DNA of 27,635 bases from Hydnum rufescens UP504 (GCA_014904985.1 MU128961.1:268728-296362), one strand, 5' to 3'. Shown: positions 10,312 through 21,594, numbered from the stretch's first letter. Notes: generated from the letters alone by a model not told the origin. Made by a program: numbers and translations.

Positions 10312-11814
10312 CTACAGATGGCAACAGCTTTCATACAGATTGGATCACTGAGTGAAGCAGGGGGAGGGGGGGATCTTGATCATGTGACCAATGTCAAAAG
10401 TGCTTAGAATGGGCTGAAATTTTGGGCCTGAGCCTCAAATGGTGGCCGGGTGTGGCCTACAAAAAATGGGGGTGATTGGAGCTCTGGAAGTGCCCCAATT
10501 GGAGGGGGTATGTCAGTGAAACTTGAAAATATTATGGAAACTCTCACACTGGAGTCATGAATCTGAAATTTTGGGGAATGTTATGAATGTATTTGGATGA
10601 CCTAAGGGTGAATTTTCAGGGCCATTGCATGGATGGAAGGCTCTGGGGAGGAAATTATTATTTAGGGGGGAGTGCTGTGGAATAGTGCCTAGATGGAGTC
10701 CAATCAGGCTGATATTTGGTATGTATACTCCCCATATATGTATTAACCTATTGGAATTATATTAGAGCAACCTCTGCTCTACATCTTATATAATTGACTT
10801 TTGATCTTCCTCCCCCTCCCCCTGAATTTCAACCACTTCCACACATCCAATGTATTTCATTTTTGGATATAGTCAGTGTTATAATATTCTAATCCTATTC
10901 CACTTAGTTTGGTCCTAATGTGGAGTGTTCTACATTTATGGTAGGCTTTTGTTCCCTTTTTGCCTGAAAAGGGAGTTCAATGCCTAGAAGTAAACAAATA
11001 AGCTGATTCTTGGCACATATTTATTTGATTATATGGTCATACTCTATGTAAAATTTCAAGTCCATATCTTGTCTGTAGGGGGAGTAAATCAATTTTCAAG
11101 GTTGAAACCTATTTGCCTCATATCTCTGTACCTACTGCATGGATTTGGCTGAAAATTGAATATGTTCTTTACCTGAGCAGTGTTTAATCACATGCCAAGT
11201 TTCAGAATAGTCTGCTCATTGGGTATTTTTTGGCAATTTTCCCTGCCCCAGGTATCCATTGTCCAGTTCCCTACCTTAAAGTGGGTGTATTGGGATAATT
11301 TTTGGCACATAATTAGTACATTATATTATCATACTCTGTGCAAATTTTCAAGTTCCCAGGTATTCTGTAAGGGGAGGAAATTAATTTTCAGTGTCCAAAC
11401 TTGTTCTCCTCATATCTCAATACCTACTGATCGGAATTGGCTGAAATTTTAATATGTTCTTCGCCCTAATAGTCCCAAATCATGTGCCAAATTTCAGGAC
11501 AAACCGCCCAGCAGTTCAGATCCGGCAAGTTCCGCAATTTCCAGTATTCATTTTACTGCTCCCATCTCTCCAGGCACTAGCCACTTGCTCTGGGCCTGGT
11601 TTCTTCACTCAGCCAGGGTCCTTAGGGGTCCCTCCACCCATCCCAGGCACCTCCCCCAGGTCCTGGGCCTCTATTGGGCTGGATGGCTAAATATTATTTG
11701 GATGTACTTCATCCAATTTCCGCATTTAGGCTTTTTTTTAAATAAGAAACACTTTATTATGTAACTGGATATCCAAAGTTATTATGGGATATTATCTAAT
11801 GCACCCTTTCCTTG
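10312..11814. other. AT-rich gene-poor stretch
   Basis: No convincing coding region occurs here on either strand; open stretches are short and low in complexity. The sequence is rich in T runs and in recurring phrases such as TTTGGCACATA, GCCAAGTTTCAG and CTCATATCT, which reflect the diverged tandem repeat annotated separately. Confidence 0.6.
10705..11545 (+). repeat. Diverged tandem repeat with a period of about 290 bp
   Basis: Matching phrases recur about 290 bp apart. TTGGCACATA is at about 11010 and 11302; CTCATATCTCxxTACCTACTG is at about 11118 and 11410; ATGTTCTT, and TGCCAAxTTTCAG at about 11193 and 11483. A weaker third copy seems to begin near 10708 (GGCTGATATTTGGTATGTA). Copies have diverged heavily with small indels, so this is an old duplication with no coding signal. 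Confidence 0.6.
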
Positions 11815-12105
11815 TCTAGACATGTCTAGACATGCCTAGACATGCCTAGACATGACTATAGACATGACTAGATGTGTCTAGACATGACTATAGACATGAC
11901 TATAGACATGACTAGACATGTCTAGAGACATGACTAGACATGTGTCTAGACATGACTATAGACATGACTAGATGTGTCTAGACATGACTATAGACATGAC
12001 TAGACATGACTAGATGTGTCTAGACATGTCTAGACATGACTAGACATGACTATAGACATGTCTAGACATGCCTAGACATCTCTAGACATCTCTAGACATG
12101 TCTAA
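11815..12105. repeat. Minisatellite of the self-complementary unit TCTAGACATG
   Basis: About 290 bp consist almost wholly of variants of a 10-bp unit TCTAGACATG, with interspersed ACTATAGACATG, ACTAGATGTG and CCTAGACATC variants. Two adjoining units contain the palindrome CATGTCTAGACATG, so single strands of the array can pair with themselves in many registers. Isolated TTAGACA words continue for a few hundred bases to the right (for example near 12400 and 12470). Confidence 0.9.
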
Positions 12106-13609
12106 TGATCTCCCCCTGAGCAGATGCCTTTGTTCTAATTTAGACACTAGTACCATGCATCCACAATAGCACCATTATTATTGGATTATTATTGGATCTA
12201 GACAACATTAGACACCTATTAGTACTGCCACCAGAGGTCTTGGGCTCAAAATGTTGATTTAGACACCAGTAGACACACAGTAAGGATGATAGACACCTCT
12301 AAGGCTCCAGAAAATATCTTATTAGACATGCCTAAATTAGACCTGTAACACTCTCCAGCCAGTGAACAAACCCTCCCGGGTGGTGCCTGCGGCGGGCTAT
12401 TTTAGACATGTCTATATAGTGAACTTAGAAAAAAAATTCCCCAAAAATACCCCTCAGGTGTGTCTTAGACATGCCTATACTCAGAACACCTCTTAGGTGG
12501 TTTGCAGATGCAAACTCAAACCACCTAAGAGGTACTATTTTGACAGTGCATTAGGTGGTCTTTTGCCCCTTGCACCCCATGTCACTGACAATGGGGGAAA
12601 TGCACTATGATATAAAATCACTCTTTGTGGATCTTCAGAAAACACATAACAAGGAATGAGAACCTGAACACATTGATGAGCTGATCAGCCTGAGGGATAG
12701 CAGTTGGGCTAGTGTTAGATGGGGAGGGGGCAGGCAGAAAGCTGTGAAGAAGAAACCAGCATAATAAGGCAGGAACGAATTAGATGAAGATCACTTGATT
12801 CCTCTCTGTGGCGAGAGTCACTAAATCATGGGGTGGAAAGTCAAATCTGCACAAGATGTCTATTGTGGTTGTGGGTAGGAGATTGTTTACTAATTGAGTG
12901 GAAAAATTGAAACCCTAAGGGGGTCTCGCTCCCCTTTGGGGGTATTGTCCTTGCAAATCTCGAAGTGTTGAGTACACCCTGTGAGTTGACCTTCTGGCCA
13001 TCGTCCCCACTGTTCCAGAGGATTCTGCTTCAGCAGCATAGGATAGGGGGGGGGATGGGATTATAGCACAGGTGATGCGAATCTCTAAGTATGGATGGAG
13101 ATGAAGAACTCCGCAAAATTGACTACATTCAAGTCAAGTTGATTCAATGATTCGGAGCAGTCCAGTCATCCCCAAGTGCACTGCTACTGGATGTGAATAT
13201 AAAATACATGGTTCAGTGTTGCCACATCGAACGACGTACAATATAGGTAAGCCACTGGTCGCTGGCGACCAAGTTATTGGACTCCCAAGTCATTCTGAGT
13301 TGGAGTGTTGAACTGGTAGAGCCAGGAAAGATGTATGTGGATTAGATAATAGATTTTTGAGAGCCAAAGGCCATCATCTCTCCTCTGAGAAACTGTGTGA
13401 ATCCGATAAATTTTTTGAAAGAGTCGGTGAGTCTGCTTGAGATCAGCAATTTGATGATGAAATAATGAAGTGCTTATACTTGTCACCCCTTGCATGATAC
13501 TTAGACAATACTTACTGTTAGAATGAATGCAAAGTACATAGATTACGTAATGATGTACATATGTCCTTTGGTCTTGCAATGTGTGCACCTGAGGCAATCA
13601 AGTTTTGGT
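12106..13609. other. Gene-poor stretch with scattered TAGACA words
   Basis: I see no gene here. The left part keeps isolated copies of the TAGACATG word from the neighbouring array. The middle (12550-13250) has mixed composition and no long frame. A 107-codon minus-strand open stretch at about 13597-13274 has no recognisable motif and I do not call it a gene. Confidence 0.5.
12488..12533. repeat. Perfect 17-bp inverted repeat with 12-nt loop
   Basis: ACCTCTTAGGTGGTTTG (12488-12504) pairs perfectly with CAAACCACCTAAGAGGT (12517-12533). The word TTAGGTGG occurs again unpaired at about 12551. It may be the end of a small fold-back element. Confidence 0.85.
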
Positions 13610-13658
13610 ACCTACTTAGGTAGGATGTTCTCTATAGGTATATCTTACCTAAGTAGGT
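13610..13658. repeat. Perfect 13-bp inverted repeat with 23-nt loop
   Basis: ACCTACTTAGGTA (13610-13622) pairs perfectly with TACCTAAGTAGGT (13646-13658). Each arm is itself partly palindromic (ACCTACTTAGGT). It resembles the end of a miniature fold-back element, but I saw no clear target duplication. Confidence 0.8.
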
Positions 13659-14499
13659 CTAATATATATGAGTTTGCTGGGGTTGCTCTCGGTTTTGTGC
13701 TTGAAAAATCAGGCTTGCTAGGGCTTATTTTTTGGCACTGGGTCCCCCTTAAAAATACTGGGGGTTCGGGGGTGGTAGCCCCCAAGAAGCTCTGAGGATG
13801 TAGGCCTGGGTAAGCCCAAAATTGGCCTATGGAAGCCCCGCAGTGGCTTGGGTAAGCCGATATTAGCTTCCAAGAGGGCTGGGCGAGCTTTTGGTCTGGA
13901 ATCAAAGCTTTGGGCTCGCCCAGGTCTCACTCTGGTCTTGCTTTCACCTTCACAAGGTCACCCACCCCTACTGTTGTTTCTCCCAACCCTTCCTGCATGA
14001 CCCCACCCCTACTCTAGCCACACAACCTCTTGCTATAGGATCCTGTCTGCTCCTACTGTTCTTGATAATTGTCTCACGATATCTATCATCATGTGCCATC
14101 ATCTCACACCATCATGTCTTGTGTCTTACTCTCCCCTAAGGGAGTTGGAAGCAGAATGACAGTTCCTGCATCAACTGAACATCTTTGTGTATTTTGGCCT
14201 TACTCCCATGAGCCGACAAGCTCGTCCCATTCTTCTTCAAGGTAATATTAACTCACACTGTAACCATAATCTCCAATATATTTGGCTCAAACAGTTGATT
14301 CTCAGGTGCACCTGTAATTCACACTATCTCTCAATTAGGATCTCCATTGTCCTTTCTTCTCTCTTTCGTGCCACATAGCATCAATGCCATAATACTTGCG
14401 GCCTCGTGCTTATGGCATTGGTGTCCAGCATCAGAGATAGCTGATGGTTGGATGGTTATTTGAGAATCCACTGTCAACATTCTGCAATCTGCTGCCACT
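13659..14499. other. Intergenic region upstream of gene A-left
   Basis: The first ~270 bp are GC-richer and G-tract-rich (around 13740-13930), with a GGGCGAGC/GCTCGCCC pair near 13885-13921. The rest is T- and C-rich, with CTCTCTTTC-like pyrimidine tracts at about 14340-14370, as often seen before fungal genes. No convincing coding sequence is present. Confidence 0.5.
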
Positions 14500-15915
14500 A
14501 TGTCTGGCAATCCGGGGCCATCAGCAGGTGACAAGAGGAGTTTGAGGGACTTGGTATGAGCAGTCTCAATTTGTATTACCTGGTCTAATGTGTCCCCATA
14601 GGGTACATCACATCCGAGTGCTGAGGGAAGTTTCTCAGAGGCCTCTAATGATATGGCACCTGAAGTACGTACATGCTTCATATTGTTGGGGGCCACCAAT
14701 TGAACCTTTTTTATTTATTTGTAGTGCACTCAGGCACCATGGAAAATTCAGGAAACCCAGAAGGCTCTTGAAAGCAGCAAGTACATTGAGGCTGAGGCTG
14801 TCCAGGGCCAAGGCAAGGGTTCAAAGAGTAGAGGGACGTCATCTGCTGCTCAGGTATGACCTATTCAACCTGGACATGTGCACCAACATGAACATGAGGA
14901 CAAACATGGATGTGAGGATGAACATGGATGCAAGGACAAATGTGGATGTGAGAACCAACATGGACACAAGAACCAATGTGAACATGAGGATGAATGTGGA
15001 CACAAGGGCGAACGCAAATGTGAGGACAGATGCAGACGTGAGGACAAACACAGTGGTGAGGATGAATGTGAACACAAGGACAAAAATGGTCACACTGATG
15101 AACACAGACATGTGGATAATGATGACATGCTGTGGGAAGGTGCCTTGCCTTCTGGCAGTCCAATTGATGTCAACTCACAGGCACCTCTTGCCCAACATCT
15201 ACTGCTTCCTGACAATACTGCAGAATTCATGGGTTTTCTATTCTTTCTTTCTAATTCTCTGCCCTAATATTGCAGACCATAGCACCCACTGGGTCATAGT
15301 TCTTCCCAACTTCTAGGCAATCAGTACTCCCCCATGGAGTTGGATCTTCAAAACATTGAGATCCCCATCTCCAATGTTGTCCATCAAACAAATGACCAGC
15401 TCTCCACTTCATATGAAACCTACAATGGCAGAGACCCTTGTAGCAATCAGTGGCATGCTGCACATTTAAACTACCTTCAAATTCTTTTCAAGCACCTCCC
15501 TGACATTGGTTCTATTGCATCTCAGCATGATTACCTTGGGAGCATGGTTTTCACATCATATGAAGACTGGCGACAATCCTTTGGTGTTGATAGCTTTGGT
15601 GATTTTCTGATAGATGATATCCAATTTGGGCCAGCTTTCAAAGACTTTTCGAAGACAGCCTTTGGGGAGCGACACATTGCTGATGCCACAGTTGAAAATT
15701 TCTCTCCAGACACTTTTGAGAATGTCTGGCAACTTGCCCAGTTGTTGTCAATCAGAGATGCCCAGCTGATAGATGGATCAGTCTTCTGGGGAACTGGTGG
15801 CACTGTAGCAATGATTCCTGATATTATCCAATCTGCATTTACCCACTGTCCCATAACCGACAATCCTGGACTAATCGACAAATGTCTAGTTGACATTATG
15901 AACATGGCTAAGTGA
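14500..15915 (+). CDS. Gene A-left: uncharacterised protein with a Cys/His hexapeptide-repeat domain
   Basis: Five exons join without a stop: 14500-14553, 14602-14664, 14725-14853, 14899-15232 and 15317-15915, giving 392 residues. Donors are GTATGA, GTACGT, GTATGA and GTTTTC. Three acceptors end TAG; the fourth (GAG at 14896-14898) is weak. After a hydrophilic N-terminus comes about a dozen six-residue repeats of the form [H/C]-x-[C/H]-[E/K]-D-[E/K], such as HGCEDE, CEHEDE and CEHKDK. This composition could bind metal ions, but I infer that from residues alone. The C-terminal ~200 residues look globular (FVNVWQLAQLL-like helix, SVFWGTGG loop) and match no family I recognise. The next gene, B-left, follows in the same direction, the same order as A-right and B-right. 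Confidence 0.65.
14890..15118 (+). repeat. 18-bp coding tandem repeats (Cys/His hexapeptides)
   Basis: Imperfect 18-bp units, for example GAGGATGAACATGGATGC, recur about twelve times. In the frame used by A-left they encode Cys/His-Glu/Lys-Asp hexapeptides. The other plus frames are also open across the block, a common side effect of such repeats. Confidence 0.8.
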
Positions 15916-16230
15916 ACATACGAGTGAAACAAGAAAGACGTACATCTCCTTTCTGCAATGGAGATGAATGTGAATCAGGGTTTTTTTTCAATAGATCCCA
16001 CACCCACTGATCAATACAATGAGTTTGGTGCCAGCCCTAGCAACAATTCCGGTTGCACAAGCAGGTGTCACATCCCCTGGTCCTATGCTCCCACTTCCAC
16101 CTGCTTTAAATGAACATGCAGCCCCTTTGGTAAAGCATGCCCGATCCCCCATGGATATGCGCCTGCAGATGGTCAACCCACTTCAGCGACATTGATTGCC
16201 AGACCAGGTGCCCCAGTCCAGGAGCCTCAT

Positions 16231-19200
16231 ATGATGTCTGAGGTGAATTTCCTTGGCAAGCTCACACAGGCAGCTCTCATGGAGGATGACTGGAACAATG
16301 GGGATGACAATGATAATGAATTGGAGTTTGAGGTACGGGACTCCCAAGACACCAACCATGAGGATGCCAATGTCAGTTTCCAAGACAGCGATGATGCTGG
16401 GCATAGAAAAAAGTCTCAACTGAAGTGCACTTGAAGGATGAAGAAGCAGAATACCAAACCCTCCTGAGGTGGAGGCATCAATATCCCTGACATGGAAATG
16501 GAACTCCTAAACCTTGAAGCTCAAAGTGTTTCTGATTCTGATAACAATCAATTACAAGGTGACGCTGTCAGCCATGACAAGGACAGTGAAGGTTTAAATG
16601 ATGGACCTCTCTCATTAGAACAAAAGAAAATGTGTCGGGCCCTATGGAGTCAATATATGAAAGCAGTGGACTTTCTGGTGAACAGCTGGGCTGTAAAGCC
16701 TTATAGAATTCTTTTGGAAGGTGGTGCAGTTCCACTGGTCTCTGCTGGGTGAACTGAGGGTCTATGGAATGCTTTCTTGCATTCTGAGAAGGAGAAACAA
16801 AATCCAGATGGTATGGAAATGGTTCATTTGATTTGTTTACTGGCATGACTCCATCATTTTACAGAACCCCTGAAGGATTGGACCATATGAATGCAGGCCA
16901 AATATGCAAAGTTATTTGAAGGCTTAAATGTGGATGAAGTTGCTGTGAAAAAGGACACCCTCCTCAAGACTTTACATGAAAAGAGAGGTGCTCAGGACTT
17001 TGAGCAGGCTGAGGAAGGTCAATGTGGAGCAGTCATGGCCAGGAACACTGAAATGATTAAAAAGAAGGTAAGCTAGCCTGTTATTCAAACATTCCAACAT
17101 TGCTGTTGACATGATTCATAGGCCTTGCATTTGCACACCTTCTCAAGCATAGCCCTGGTCGCATTTCTGATTAATGAAGACCTTGGTGATGGTCATGCGA
17201 CATCAAAAATTGTATGATCACCGGATCACCTGAACTTACGCATGCCCTGGACCCATTCAAGAAGGATATCCTCAATTCACTCTTTGATGTCATACAAACC
17301 ACTGGGTGTGTGCCTTCTGTTTTCTCTCCTCATTCAACTAGATGCTAAGATATCAATCCAGCAAGGCAAATGGGCCCTCTGGGACAGATGAAGCAGCACA
17401 TGAGATCAAAGACAAGAAGCACAAGGCATCAACAAATTGAGATACAGCCAATGCTGCTCTCATGTCTTTCATGAAATGAAACCCATACTAGGTACATAAT
17501 AGACTCAACATATTGGCTTGGTTGTGATTTTACCACTGCAATATCTATAGAGCCCCATAGTATTGGCACTCAGAAGACCAAGACAGGTATTGGCTAGGCC
17601 TTTCTGGGGAAACAGTTAGGCCTTAAACTATGCACAAAGAAAATTACATTGGTTGGCTGGCCCAATGAACTTCCTGTTCTTCTTCCTGACAGCTCAAAGT
17701 ATTCAAGAGATGATTTGTTGCCATTCATCAATAATTGTGCCTTCAATTTGGCATGCTGTATGCAAGTTCAAAAATGGGAAACGTGTAAGTGCTTCGTATT
17801 ATTGTAAGCCATGTACCTGCTAAGACCTGTGGAATGTATACTAGCTGGGCAGAATCCTGATTTCGTGGATTACCCACTGATCAAGAACATGAAAGGAGAT
17901 GACCTCCTTCGTGTCTCTGATCTCAAATGTTGGGAACTGAAGAAATGTGGGGCATGTAAACAAGACCAGATGAGTACAGTCCAGTCTGATGACTTGACTG
18001 CTTCAAACGATAATGCTTCTCCCTCACAATCGCTTTCATACTCAAGACCTCATCAGCCTACTAGAGTACATTCTCATTCACACCATCGATCCCACTCCTG
18101 ACAACATGCCAATATGCACTCACGTTCTTGGTCCCACTCCCGACAACATGACAATGTACATTCATGCTCTTGTTCCCACACATGCCATTATTCCTGCTCT
18201 CATTCCTGCTCTCATATTTTTAATGCACCTCCATGCTCTCCCTCCCGCAGCTCTGACAAAGATGAATCACATCAAGAGCAGCAGCCTCGACCATGACCCA
18301 GACCGTGACCAAGGGGGGTGATGGCCCAAAACAATTTCCCAACCTCACACCCTGCTCCCCCGCCACCTTTGTCCTCATTGTCTCACCATATGCATCCAGA
18401 ACAGGGTGGTATGGCAGATGAGATGGAAGACTCACACAGCGTGGCTGATCCTACACCCTCCATGGTGTCAAGTCAGGCCCCAATTGGACAGCTTTCCAAT
18501 ACTGAAGCTGGCAAGGGGAGCATTCATTTGTCTTCATCAGATTCGGTGACAACAGCAACAGCATCATCCCATAGGTCATCGACACCTGGTCAGTCACAAA
18601 GTGTGCAATCCTCTTCTCAATCCTCCGCTCATAATCTCCCTTCAATTGTAGAAGGTGAAGAGAAGGACTTGAACCAATTTGACAGGGCTCATCCCTGAGG
18701 CATTCATGTTCAGCATCTGCCGATCCCTCCCAAAATAAGGCAGCAGTCCTACATCCCCCATTACCTGGGCATGAAACCTCACACCGAGCCAAAAACTTCT
18801 GGGTTATCCTTCCATCCCCCATCTCAGTATTCATGTAACCATTCACAATCTCCTACAGCCTCCCACTCAAATACAAAATTGTCTTTGTCTCATTCTGGCC
18901 CATATCAGTCCCAGAACTCCCATGCTTCGTCCTCAAAGGGAAAAGGCCTCAACAATCGAGATCCACCACCTCAAGATGGCAGGACAGATGATGATTATCC
19001 ACTGAGTTGCAGTGATGGAGATCCATGGAATGAAGACCCTGTCTCAATTGAGGGATCAATCCCTTATGAACAAGACCAGTTGCGTCATGGCTCTCATGAG
19101 CCTTCTTCTCGTGACCCCACAATCCCCCCCCCTATGATACCCATGAGCCTCATCACAACTCCCCTGAGCCTTATCGTGGCACTTGTCAGCCCCTGTATTG

Positions 19201-19708
19201 TGACACTCCATATCATGACACCTGTGAGCCTCCATATTGTGACACCCATGAGCCTCCCCACAACACTTGTGAGCCCCCATATCATGACACTTGTGAGCCC
19301 CCATATTGTGGCACTTATAAGCCCCCATATTATGACACTCGTGAGCCCCTGTATTGTGACACCCATGAGCCCCCGTATTGTGACACCCATGAGGCTCCAT
19401 ATCATGACACTCGTGAGCCTCTGCATCATGACACTCATGAGGCTCCATATCGTGACACTTGTGAGGCTCCATATGATGACTCTTGTCTGCATTGTTGCAA
19501 CACTTGTGAGCCTCTGCATCATGATGCTCATGAGCCTCCATATCACGAGACTTGTGAGCCTTCTTATTGCAACTCTCAGGAGTCTTGTACATCTCACAAC
19601 CCTCCTTATTGCGATTCTCGCAACCCTCCTTATCGTGACTCTCATGACTCTTCTCATCATGACACCTGTAACTTGTCTCAGCGTGACTTTTATCACAATG
19701 ATCCTTGA
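16231..19708 (+). pseudogene. Gene B-left: decayed homologue of B-right, with C-to-T-type stop codons
   Basis: A long coding region is still readable, with intron-like gaps at 16811-16864 and 17068-17121 (both 54 nt) and further ones near 17325, 17492 and 17784-17840. Its parts are an acidic N-terminus (from ATG 16231), a segment LSLEQ...W...LWNAF...NP, a stretch KITLVGWPNELPVLLPDSSK, then DYPLIKNMKGDDLLRVSD. After that come a His/Ser/Cys-rich tract (about 18060-18230), a Ser/Pro-rich region, and octapeptide repeats. Stops interrupt it at 16432, 16465, 16750, 16888, 17438, 17477, 18099, 18294, 18306 and 18696 (all TGA) and at 17489 and 17595 (TAG). Each fits a CGA or CAG codon with C changed to T. 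A one-base shift near 17213 and another in the nine-C run at 19124-19132 also break the frame. Function unknown. Confidence 0.75.
19133..19690 (+). repeat. 24-bp tandem repeats encoding EPPY[C/H]DT[C/H] octapeptides
   Basis: Roughly twenty imperfect 24-bp units (GAGCCCCCATATTGTGACAC plus ACTTGT-like ends) fill this block. In the plus frame that starts at TAT 19133 they encode EPPYCDTH-like octapeptides, with no stop for 191 codons to TGA 19706. A second plus frame and a minus frame are also open; the Cys/His frame is preferred because it resembles the Cys/His tracts upstream. Units degrade toward the right. Confidence 0.8.
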
Positions 19709-20248
19709 CATCCCAAAGTTTCACCTTGTCCTGGTGAACTTTACTCTCTGATTACCCTGTTTGGGAGTAGTATACCTCATGTCTCCCTGATATTTACTGC
19801 TGTGCATTGATTAGATGACTTTGTTCCTATTTGCACACCCAGTTCTTAATTGTTACCCCCCATTTTACTGTACATACCTTACCTATCTACTGAATTCTAA
19901 GCTGCATTCATTTGTTCCAAGACCTGGAGCAAGAATCATATCTACTAAGGACACCATCAGAAGTGTTTGGGGATTAATACAAGAATCAAGGGAGAATTTC
20001 TTGATACTGCAGTTCTGTCAATTCACACTAGATTCTTGTATCAATTCTCACAAGCTCTTCACAGTGAGATCTGCCCTATTAAAGAAACCAGACATCTGTT
20101 GTGAAGGTATAATTCCACATTTAATGAAAGGAACACAATTATACATGGTTTGTGTGACTATTCAAGATGACTGCTCGAGTGGCTATTCACGTGATGACTA
20201 CTTGTGTGACTATTTCTGAGTGACCACTGTAGTCACACTGTCACCACA
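19709..20248. other. Intergenic stretch after B-left
   Basis: An ATG-started open stretch from 19815 to 20219 (134 codons) has no recognisable domain or neighbour logic, and its translation has the irregular look of chance reading. I do not call a gene. No RNA gene is visible. Confidence 0.45.
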
Positions 20249-20699
20249 ACACCTTGGACCACCGTATATCAGGACCTTCTTAGGTACCAAATCCCAGGCA
20301 CTTTTTGGTACCTAGGGAGGCCCTCCCGACATGGGGCCCAATTGGGCCAAATACCCCATATCGGCCAGACCAAGTTGGGCCCCAATGGGGCCCCAGTCTC
20401 TGAACTTCATGCCTGCAACATGCACCAACCTATACATATACTTATGGCAAGGGTAGACTTATAGCATTAAGAAGTTACTATAGGCAAGTTAGCGAGAAAC
20501 ATGAGACTAAGTTAAAGGTGCATAAGGGCATCAACCCGAGAGGAGCATGGACACTAAGTCAACACTGTTGAAATGATGTAGATAATCCAAGGCTGTCAAG
20601 TCCCCAGGTAACATCCATAGAATTATGTGCAACCCCATTCTCATAGTTGAGACCATCCGACATGGTACTGGGACCTCCAAAATCATGCATGCCAATCTC
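20249..20699. repeat. 451-bp direct repeat, copy 1
   Basis: Identical in length to 22344-22794 (offset 2095 bp) and different at only three bases: 20537 C/T, 20626 T/C and 20658 C/T. Each differing base is the C (or former C) of a CpG on the plus strand. The repeat contains an inverted pair TAGGTACCAAA...TTTGGTACCTA near 20281-20312. On the minus strand its right end encodes the last residues of a protein (MHDFGGPSTMSDGLNYENGV...), in the frame that ends at 20559. Confidence 0.95.
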
Positions 20700-20801
20700 A
20701 CTAACATGATTATACAGGTAATTCAAGTGAAATTAACTACAAAGTGTATAAGGATTGTATTAGTATTAAAGTCAAAGAATGAAATAGCAATGAGGGGACA
20801 A

Positions 20802-21594
20802 TCAGTGTGGGCAAATAGCATCGACCTGTTCTATTTCTTTGGAATTACCACCACCCTCTGCCCAGATGAGCACCTTGGGTTCATCCTTATTTCTGAATGC
20901 AGGACTTCCTGGGGTATTGGCCATACCAACTTTGGTCGAACTTGAACTCATGGAGGCATGAGGGACCGCACTCTCTGGAGAGCCTGTGGAGTTGGGATTG
21001 ATATCATCGGCCATTCGTATGCACTTTGACGCTGATTCCTCGAGGGTTGAGGGGTCAACAGCCTTGCGCTTTTCTGTTGTCGCATTGACACTTGTCCCTA
21101 TGGTGGTGGGGGTGCACAACGTCCAAGTTCTCCAGGCCAGGAAACAATCAGGATCGTGGGTCGCAGGTTGTGGGACTTTGTAAGAAATCCCCAGCAATGT
21201 TAATGCATCACAAAGAGCATGTCAATCGGCAGGGTCCCTTGCCACAGAGGTCAGGTTCTTTGCACTATTTCCTCTGTGGGTCATCATCAAAAACCGTTTG
21301 ATCTTGATGTCCTTCAGACATTCAAATCCCCATGTTCCAAGCATCCATTCTGATTCCGGAGAAACTTGGGATACTTGTATTGGAATATCATTGCCCTTGT
21401 GGAGTTGGGTCCAATACGGATGAATGCCGATGAACAATGAGATCGCTTGTGTTTGAGAGTCTTTGGTGACCTCAAGAACAATGGCTGATGACTGAGAGTT
21501 GAAGCAGATCATCAGAACTCGGTATGAAGTGAACACTGAGGAAAGATGAAAGGACCTACTCCCCCATGAGTCCAAATTGATGTCAATTGGATAT
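20802..21594 (-). pseudogene. Gene C: uncharacterised minus-strand gene remnant with one TGA
   Basis: A single minus-strand frame runs from a TTTGCAG acceptor (exon starting at 21594) to 20802. It is interrupted only by TGA at 21222-21224, where DPAD is followed directly by HALCDALTLLGISYKVP in the same frame; a CGA-to-TGA change would explain it. The first half (YPIDINLDSWG, FTSYRVLMICFNSQSSAIVLEV) alternates like a folded domain. The second half is Ser/Lys/Glu-rich and polar. Upstream exons between 21595 and 21985 are likely but I could not place their borders. Downstream on the same strand, a CATGTTAG acceptor-like site leads into repeat copy 1, so the last exon may lie in the 451-bp repeat. 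I do not recognise the family. Confidence 0.5.

Noticed and set aside
14588..15316. A 242-codon plus frame across the A-left repeats (Met/Asn/Thr-rich)
   Set aside because: It reads through two introns of the spliced A-left model with plausible splice sites, and its translation is monotonous MNMRTNMD-type sequence from the repeat.
16432..18698. UGA read as a sense codon (altered genetic code)
   Set aside because: TAG stops are also present, B-right has CGA at an aligned TGA, and A-left and B-right seem to end with TGA. Mutation of CGA and CAG explains everything more simply.
19056..19724. Minus-strand 222-codon Cys/His-rich frame
   Set aside because: It arises because the 24-bp repeat is open in several frames. 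The plus strand continues the upstream B-left reading direction and is preferred, although I cannot exclude the minus frame.
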